Shown here: positions 58,500-64,000 of the stretch, piece after piece
Numbering within the stretch: the stretch's first letter is position 1
How the letters are laid out: the number at the start of each line of letters is the position of its first letter
Assembly (NCBI GenBank): GCA_009760855.2
Contig: WPIO01000006.1
Coordinates: forward strand, 8,491,001 to 8,555,000
Length of the DNA: 64,000 nucleotides
Source of the DNA: Cristatella mucedo
Lineage: Eukaryota; Bryozoa; Phylactolaemata; Cristatellidae
Reading direction: 5' to 3'
Notes under the pieces: model-generated
Databases searched by the model: none
The model's input: the letters and a program-made list of their open reading frames with translations, nothing else
What the model was told of the DNA's origin: nothing
Program-made: the position numbers and the translations under genes

Positions 58500-59286
58500 C
58501 GTATTTAGTAGTATATCGTTAAGTGACTTATCACTTAATGACAAGTACCACCAATTGAATCATTGCAACACCTTGACAGTAACAAAAGCAGCAGGTGATA
58601 GCACTAGTTATCATTTTTACGATTTTATCACTGTCTGAATGTATGAAATGACTTTCAGAACTGCTAGTTGGACTATACCATCACTATGCAAGGGATGCAG
58701 GTGAACATGCTTAGAAGCATAACACAGTCAAACATAAAAAAATGCATGTCGGCATGGCAAAATCAAAGGCCAATTTCGGCTATTCTTCCTTAAACATATA
58801 GATTTTGTGGCAAGTGAAACAGGGCGACAAGTGCTGTAGCACATCTAACTAGTGCAGAGCTGGAATTCCGGCACAAACAAACCCAAAACAAACGTCTTAG
58901 CTACTCACAAAACATCTACTACAGGGCAGAGAGCAAGTTCAGGGAACACACAGCCCTAGCATTGGTAGACGCCTGCCTTACTTTTACAGGAGGCTACGAC
59001 GTAGGCTTAAAAGAGAGCTGGCACTGGGTCAAGATGCTGAATTGATCTGTGGGTAAAGCACTACCTAAGCTACAGTAAAAACATCTTCTTAAGGAAGTCG
59101 TACGATGATAGTAAGCAGATAGTAAGCTTCTTCAAAATAGCTGCAACCACATTATCAAACACGTCAAAGAAACAAAGGCAGGAGGCCAGTGAAACCAGGC
59201 AAGCTCTCGCATAGTTAAACAAGCTACATAGCTTTGGGCACAATGAAATCTACATGTCACGATAGTTCGGAGTTGTATGTTTTTAC

Positions 59287-59574
59287 CGATAGTTGTGCTT
59301 GCTATCACAGCGGGGCTGTAAAGACCACACCCAGCATCTGTACAGCCTCGGATTTTGATAGCATAGGTCGTAGATCGCCACAGTGATCCTAGAGCTAGCA
59401 TAGTTGCATTGCCAGGAGCGTAAATAGAACTCGAGTCTGTATCCGTGCTGTAGACAATCGAGTAGTTAAGAATGTCTCCATTTCTTAACAACAAATCAAT
59501 AGGCTGCCAGGTAATAGTCATGCTGTATGCTTGCACATCCAATGCTACAATGTTGGTTGGAGCGCCAGAGGGAC
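59287..59574 (-). CDS. Phosphatase visible exon 2: fibronectin III domain
   Basis: Acceptor ends TTGCAG. The domain reads PSGAPTNIVALDVQAYSMTI and TWQPID (the core FN3 Trp), ILNYSIVYST, TYAIKIRGCTDAGCGLYS and AVIASTTI, ending at donor GTAAAA. One exon holds one whole domain with phase 1 at both ends, the symmetrical arrangement that allows FN3 exons to be duplicated. Two Cys near its end (CTDAGCG) may form a disulphide. It lies next to the membrane. Confidence 0.94.
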
Positions 59575-60210
59575 CTGCAACAATATAAGAGCCCAGTATA
59601 CTAGCAGCAGAGTAAAAGTAAAGTTAAGGTCGGCTGATTTCACAGTAGAACAGCTGTAGCGACTATCAGCCCCCATGCTTACAATAGATAATAAAGAATT
59701 GCATCAGCTGGACTCAAATGACAGCCTCAGTTGTGAAGAGCAAGGCCCTTAACCCATAAGTTAGGACCCAAGAGGCTCAAGTTGAGTTCTGTGCTTAAAC
59801 CCAATACTACTTTGTCAGAACCAGGCGGCATATTTTCGGCACCAAGTGGCCAAATTTAAGTCATACACAGCTTTTCAAAGTAAAGAAATCAGAAAGGCTG
59901 GCACAAAAACGTTTCTTGATAACCAAAAAGTAAGTAGTTTAAAGTAAAATTAGAGCTTGTGTGTTCCTAGTAAGATTTTGTAGTAGCAAGAAAGCAGCAC
60001 CTCTAATTTGCTTGAACTCTTCTTACAATTGTGTTCTCATTTGTCGTTTTTTTCAATTGCCGAACTTACCTATTTGGTTTACAGCTACAAATAACCTCGA
60101 TTTTTAGCACAGTCACTTTCCTAGCTCAAGCTATGAAAAAATCAAAGCTTTTGCTATTAGTGCGGTCGATTTCAAGATCCTCTCACCCATTCTACCTACG
60201 TTTCAGCTAA

Positions 60211-60345
60211 GGGGTGAGGTGGTCGGTGCACATTAAGATTAGGTCAAAGGTTGAAGTCCTCGAGCAGGTAATGGCTTACTGCTCACTGCAAGCGATGGCT
60301 GCTAAGGCCATTCTGCTGCTATATAAACATGCTATTCAGCAATCA
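60211..60345 (+). mobile_element. Decayed SINE2
   Basis: GGGGTGAGGTGGTCGGTGCA, GGTTGAAGTCCTC for the B box, CTCACTGCAAGCGATGGCTG and GCTGCTATATAAACATGCTA resemble SINE2 throughout but are heavily mutated. Confidence 0.6.
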
Positions 60346-60589
60346 ACAGACTTAAAAGAAATTCAACTCCGAGGCTATTCATTCTCTACCCCTTAGCTAT
60401 TTGAGATACTCACTCCCAGGCCTTGTACGACGTGCTCCATTGTATCTCAGATCATTTATCGAGGCATCTAACTACAACCAAATAAATTTTTTTGAGACTA
60501 AATCTCCACTTCCTATTTCCTTATAGGACTGTCGTCACGATCAATGCTCAGATAATCTCTCTACCATAGTGATTGGCTAAATATGTTAC

Positions 60590-60679
60590 TAGTTCCCTGG
60601 TTCTAACTTTGCCGGACTACTATATTTTCTGTTTTGGCTGGGCAACCAAAAAAGGCCAATAAACATAAGCAGCTGACAG

Positions 60680-60752
<73 letters not shown>

Positions 60753-61160
60753 CTGCAAGGTACGTGAAAAAAACTATAGAGGTTCAGCTATTTGTCTCCA
60801 CTGATGAAATAACTACCATGGCTACCGGTCTATCAACAAGCACACGACAACATTCTTACTATAACTCACAAGGCCCACTTCGGCATGGCTCCTTCCTAAC
60901 TCATACCTATATGGAACTGCTTCACCAGTCCCAGCCTCCTCGTGCCCTCGGATATTAAAAGGACAAAGAATTAGCCGTTCCATTCCTACTATTAAACAAC
61001 GTTGGCAACAGTAGATTTTATTCAGAAAGTCATCGACTGTGGAACTAGGTTTCTTAATTCTTAGGGAACAACATCTGTTCCCCTGCTGCCGACAATGGCA
61101 TGTCTGTTCCAGCCGTCCAGAGCTGCTACTCACTTCTTCGACTGCCTCCTAACTCGGCTA
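60590..61160 (+). mobile_element. Decayed LINE-A
   Basis: Pieces of the LINE-A ORF in order: TTTTGGCTGGGCAACCAAAA, ATAGCTGCAAGGTACG, CGGCATGGCTCCTTCCTAAC, TTAGCCGTTCCATTCCTACT and GACAATGGCATGTCTGTTCC, then CTCCTAACTCGGCTA, where it stops abruptly at a fragment of an FN3 exon. Interrupted by a (TA)n tract. Confidence 0.72.
60683..60751 (+). repeat. (AT)n microsatellite
   Basis: About 34 AT units, the longest AT tract in the window, inside the decayed LINE-A. Confidence 0.96.
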
Positions 61161-61208
61161 AGCCAGGTAATAGTCATGCTGTATGCTTGCACGTCCAATG
61201 TGGCAACG
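61161..61208 (-). pseudogene. Fragment of a duplicated FN3 exon
   Basis: Minus strand reads ATLDVQAYSMTITW, nearly identical to the start of visible exon 2 (59,505-59,553) at the DNA level over about 46 bp. The homology is cut off right after the Trp by LINE-A sequence, and there is no matching acceptor. It is a broken copy of that exon. Confidence 0.85.
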
Positions 61209-61212
61209 TCCA

Positions 61213-61890
61213 TTATCTGATGGACAGAAAGGTCACAACGAGCCACTGTCTTGCTTCTCCCCTGGCTGCTCTGACAACCAACTCGCATGTCGTTACCAAA
61301 TATTAAAACACGAACAACACGAGCTCCCAAACTCGCTCCTCCACAAATTGATGGCGATTTCATCTATGCAAACTAGCACGATAGCCAAAGTACTATTGAC
61401 CCACCGGCTAGGTGAGGAGCCCAATGTCATGCAACTGTAGGATGTGATTGATAAATCCAGCAAATATCTCCTAATCGCCTGACCACCGATAATGCATTAT
61501 ATGATTTAGCAGCGAAGCAAGTTTAAAGGATTGCCTTGAAAATTATCACCTCATATAGTGACTGAAAGTACTGATTATGAAACCAAAACGGTAAGGTCTC
61601 CGAAAGGGGTCTGACCTATTCAGTACGACCGATCGTGCATGAAGTAAGGAAATATACACGGACTTAACAAGGCAAGCACTCGCGTGTTTTCAAATGCGAT
61701 TGCCCCTTCTCCTCTGAACCACCACCTTGAAACTTTCACATGATACAATTACCTTAGGCGTATGAACTATGAAGACACCTTCATGCCAACAGCTATGCCA
61801 TCAAACAACAAAAGAAGCCAGCACACCACCAGCTCAGCAAGCACATCGTGACACGATTGCACGACAATTGATCTGAGTCATTCACGACTA
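61213..61890 (+). repeat. Intron tandem repeat T, copy 1
   Basis: About 680 bp match 63,328-64,000 in the same orientation at an offset of 2,115 bp. Shared words include GGATTGCCTTGAAA, TTTCAAATGCGATTGCCCCT and AACTTTCACATGATACA. The unit between copies contains visible exon 1, so FN3 exon and flanking intron were duplicated together. Confidence 0.92.
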
Positions 61891-62089
61891 AGCAGCACAC
61901 CAGCAACGTCTCAACCCCAGGGCCATCACCGAATCCGATAAGCTTGGTTGACAGTCATGCAAATCCACTAGCAGGTACAAGCCAAGCAGTCACCATGCTA
62001 TACCAATCGTAATAGCATGCCAACAACAAGCAAGCATTCATTTCATTGGCAACATAAACAGGCTCCATGCTTCACTAGATGCCACATAC

Positions 62090-62368
62090 GTGCTTCAGCT
62101 GTCCTTGCGAGAATACCACTTGGTGTGCCATTCCCTGCAGATGTATACCCAAACACAGAAACGTTGTAAACGGTGTAGGGTGACAGACCAATCACAGAGA
62201 GCACCACGTTAGAGGAGCTGGTACACGTGGATGCAACAGTCCCGCTTGCTTGGTAACACAAAAAGTAGCCCTGAATCATGCCGTTCGGGCAAAGTGGTGC
62301 TTGCCATAAGAACGAGATGCTACTGTTCGTGTTAGCCGTCGTCGTAAGGCCACCTGGAGGACAAGGCT
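62090..62368 (-). CDS. Phosphatase visible exon 1: fibronectin III domain
   Basis: Acceptor CTTATTAAATTGCAG, then PCPPGGLTTT, SISFLWQAPLCPNG (core Trp), IQGYFLCYQASG, LSPYTVYNVSVFGYTSAGNG (the conserved Tyr and L.P.T.Y pattern) and TPSGILARTAEA, ending at donor GTATGT. 279 bp, phase 1 at both ends. At the junction with visible exon 2 the split codon gives Arg. Two Cys pairs (CP...CP, CYQ...CTS) may form disulphides. At least one more exon must precede it beyond the window. Confidence 0.94.
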
Positions 62369-63327
62369 CTGCAATTTAATAAGACACACCCACCTCAATC
62401 AACATCAAGAAAATCGACAAAACTTTCTTGCACACCGTGATTTGTGCCCGAAATTCCATGGCGATCACACCAGCCTGCGATTTCAAAGCTATATGAACAT
62501 GCAGTCCACTTTTGCCACAAACAAGCAGCTATGTGCCGATCACACAGACCAACGCACAACAATCAAGCCGTCGATGTTCCACACTGGTAGTCTTTTACAT
62601 GCAGCATATATATCGAATACACGACAGTTTATGCCTTCTAAGAGCTGTCAAAAAAACTGCAAAGAAACTGCACCCACATCTGCCTGCAATCAACTTCGCA
62701 TAGGAAGGCACGTGACTAGTTATTGAATGTGATTTTGCCATCATTTAAAAGAGGCAATACATATGCTGCATCTAATCCCAAACAATTACACTAACATAAA
62801 GCAGTGCCGTGTCTAATATCCATGATGAAAAAAGAAACAAGCTACCCTAAGAACCCTCTAATGATACCTATACCATTACCAGTCACTTTCTTGCCAACAT
62901 TGGTTACAAGGCTGTCGGTTGACATTCCCACTAGGTACTTTCATTCACCCATAGCTTACAGACTTTGGTTGAAACTACAAGCACTAAAGCTACTACAGTC
63001 ACGATCTCTGCATCCTACTTCCGAGCTCACGAATGAATGGCGTCCAACTCCCGACCATCACACATAATAATCTAGTAGCATCTATTTTCCGTACGATCTT
63101 TTAAGCTCAGCCAGGGAAGCTTACACTGCCGTTTTCCAACAATCAGAATAAGCAAAAGAAGGGGCTACACCATTAGCTATATGTTCTCCGAATTGCTTCC
63201 TTTCTCAACAACTATACCTACAGTTATTCAGAGCATGCCATAAAGTCAAGAAGTTGAAAGCTATCTTTCACAAAATCATCGTGACTTGGGAAGAAAGATA
63301 ACAGATACCCACAAACTAAACTACATA
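62369..63327 (-). other. Intron sequence 5' of visible exon 1
   Basis: No other exon recognised. By the 2,115-bp repeat spacing, its counterpart should lie beyond 64,480. Confidence 0.6.
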
Positions 63328-64000
63328 TTATCCGACGAACAGAAAGTTCACAACGAGCGACTGCCTTGCTTTGCCCTAGGCTGCTCTTACAACCAATTCG
63401 CGTGTCGTTACCGGATATTAAAACAAGAAGAACCCAAGCTCTCAAACTTGCTCTGCCACAAATGAATGGCGATTTTACCTATGAAAACCAGCACGATAGC
63501 CAAAGCTCTACTGACCCATCGGCGACGTGAAGAGCCCAATGTTATGCAACTGTTAAAACGATTGATAAATCCAGCCAATATCTCGCAATCACCTGACCAC
63601 CAATACTATACCATATCATTTAGCTGCAAGGCGAGTTTTAAGGATTGCCTTGAAATATATCTCCTCGTGTGGTGACTGAAAGTACCGATTATTAAACAGA
63701 AACAGTAAGATCTCCGAAGGCGGTCCGACCTTTTAAGTACAACTGCCCATGCACAAAGCAAGGAAATATATATGAACTTAACAAGGTAGGCAGTTGCATA
63801 TTTTCAAATGCGATTGCCCCTTCTCTTCCGAACCCCCACCCGGAAACTTTCACATGATACATTTGCCTTAGGGCCTATGAACTATGTAGACACCTTCATG
63901 CCAACTGCTATGCCAACAAACAACAAAAGAAGCCAGCATACCATCAGCTCAGCAAGCACAACATGACACAATAGCAGGACAACTGATCTGAGTCGTTTAC
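63328..64000 (+). repeat. Intron tandem repeat T, copy 2 (runs off the window)
   Basis: Second copy of the intron segment at 61,213-61,890, still matching at the last base of the window. Its continuation should hold another FN3 exon about 215-490 bp past the end. Confidence 0.92.

Overview
This is a window of animal nuclear DNA, probably from a non-vertebrate metazoan. It contains one recognisable protein-coding gene, cut off at its 5' end, in a dense bed of old transposable elements. The case for an animal is the gene: a receptor-type tyrosine phosphatase with fibronectin III domains, split into small phase-matched exons with GT/AG introns. The repeats agree (CR1/L2-like LINEs, tRNA-derived SINEs, Tigger/pogo transposons, solo LTRs, microsatellites). 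I cannot name the species; a sponge or other early-branching animal is possible but unproven.

The gene lies on the minus strand from 62,368 down to 37,537. Twelve exons can be read, and every junction keeps frame. In transcription order they are: FN3 62,090-62,368; FN3 59,287-59,574; transmembrane 57,775-57,871; juxtamembrane 55,548-55,622; pre-catalytic helix 50,760-50,841; linker with KNRY 48,018-48,108; 47,661-47,737 (DYINANY); 46,298-46,432 (QGP, WRMIWEQ); 43,831-43,956 (CDQYWPEG); 41,801-41,952 (WPD loop and start of the P-loop); 40,265-40,400 (rest of the P-loop and the Q-loop, MVQTE); 37,537-37,663 (end of the domain and a Tyr-rich tail). Together they give about 555 codons. Layout and tail resemble the single-domain R3 group (PTPRB/PTPRJ type). 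More FN3 exons and the signal peptide should lie beyond 64,000.

Region by region: 1-9 kb is LINE and SINE fragments. 9-11 kb and 29-33 kb are two copies of a ~2 kb composite repeat. 11.3-14.2 kb is a nearly complete Tigger element with TIRs and a TA duplication. 14-25 kb is LINE-B fragments, unidentified sequence and a GC-rich stretch. 25.5-28.4 kb is a second, different Tigger-like element. 31.1-32.1 kb and 44.2-45.6 kb are solo LTRs with 4-bp target duplications. From 37.5 kb to the end is the phosphatase gene, its introns loaded with the same families. A short GPCR TM7-like segment sits in its last visible intron.

Two LINE families recur, here called LINE-A (3' end marked by ACACCCACATGGTC) and LINE-B (3' end marked by a GCGCC...GGGCGC hairpin and an ATT-type tail), and two tRNA-like SINE families, SINE1 and SINE2. 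The tail of SINE1 is almost the same as the 3' end of LINE-B, which suggests that SINE1 is mobilised by LINE-B. I found no tRNA, rRNA, CRISPR or bacterial-type feature.
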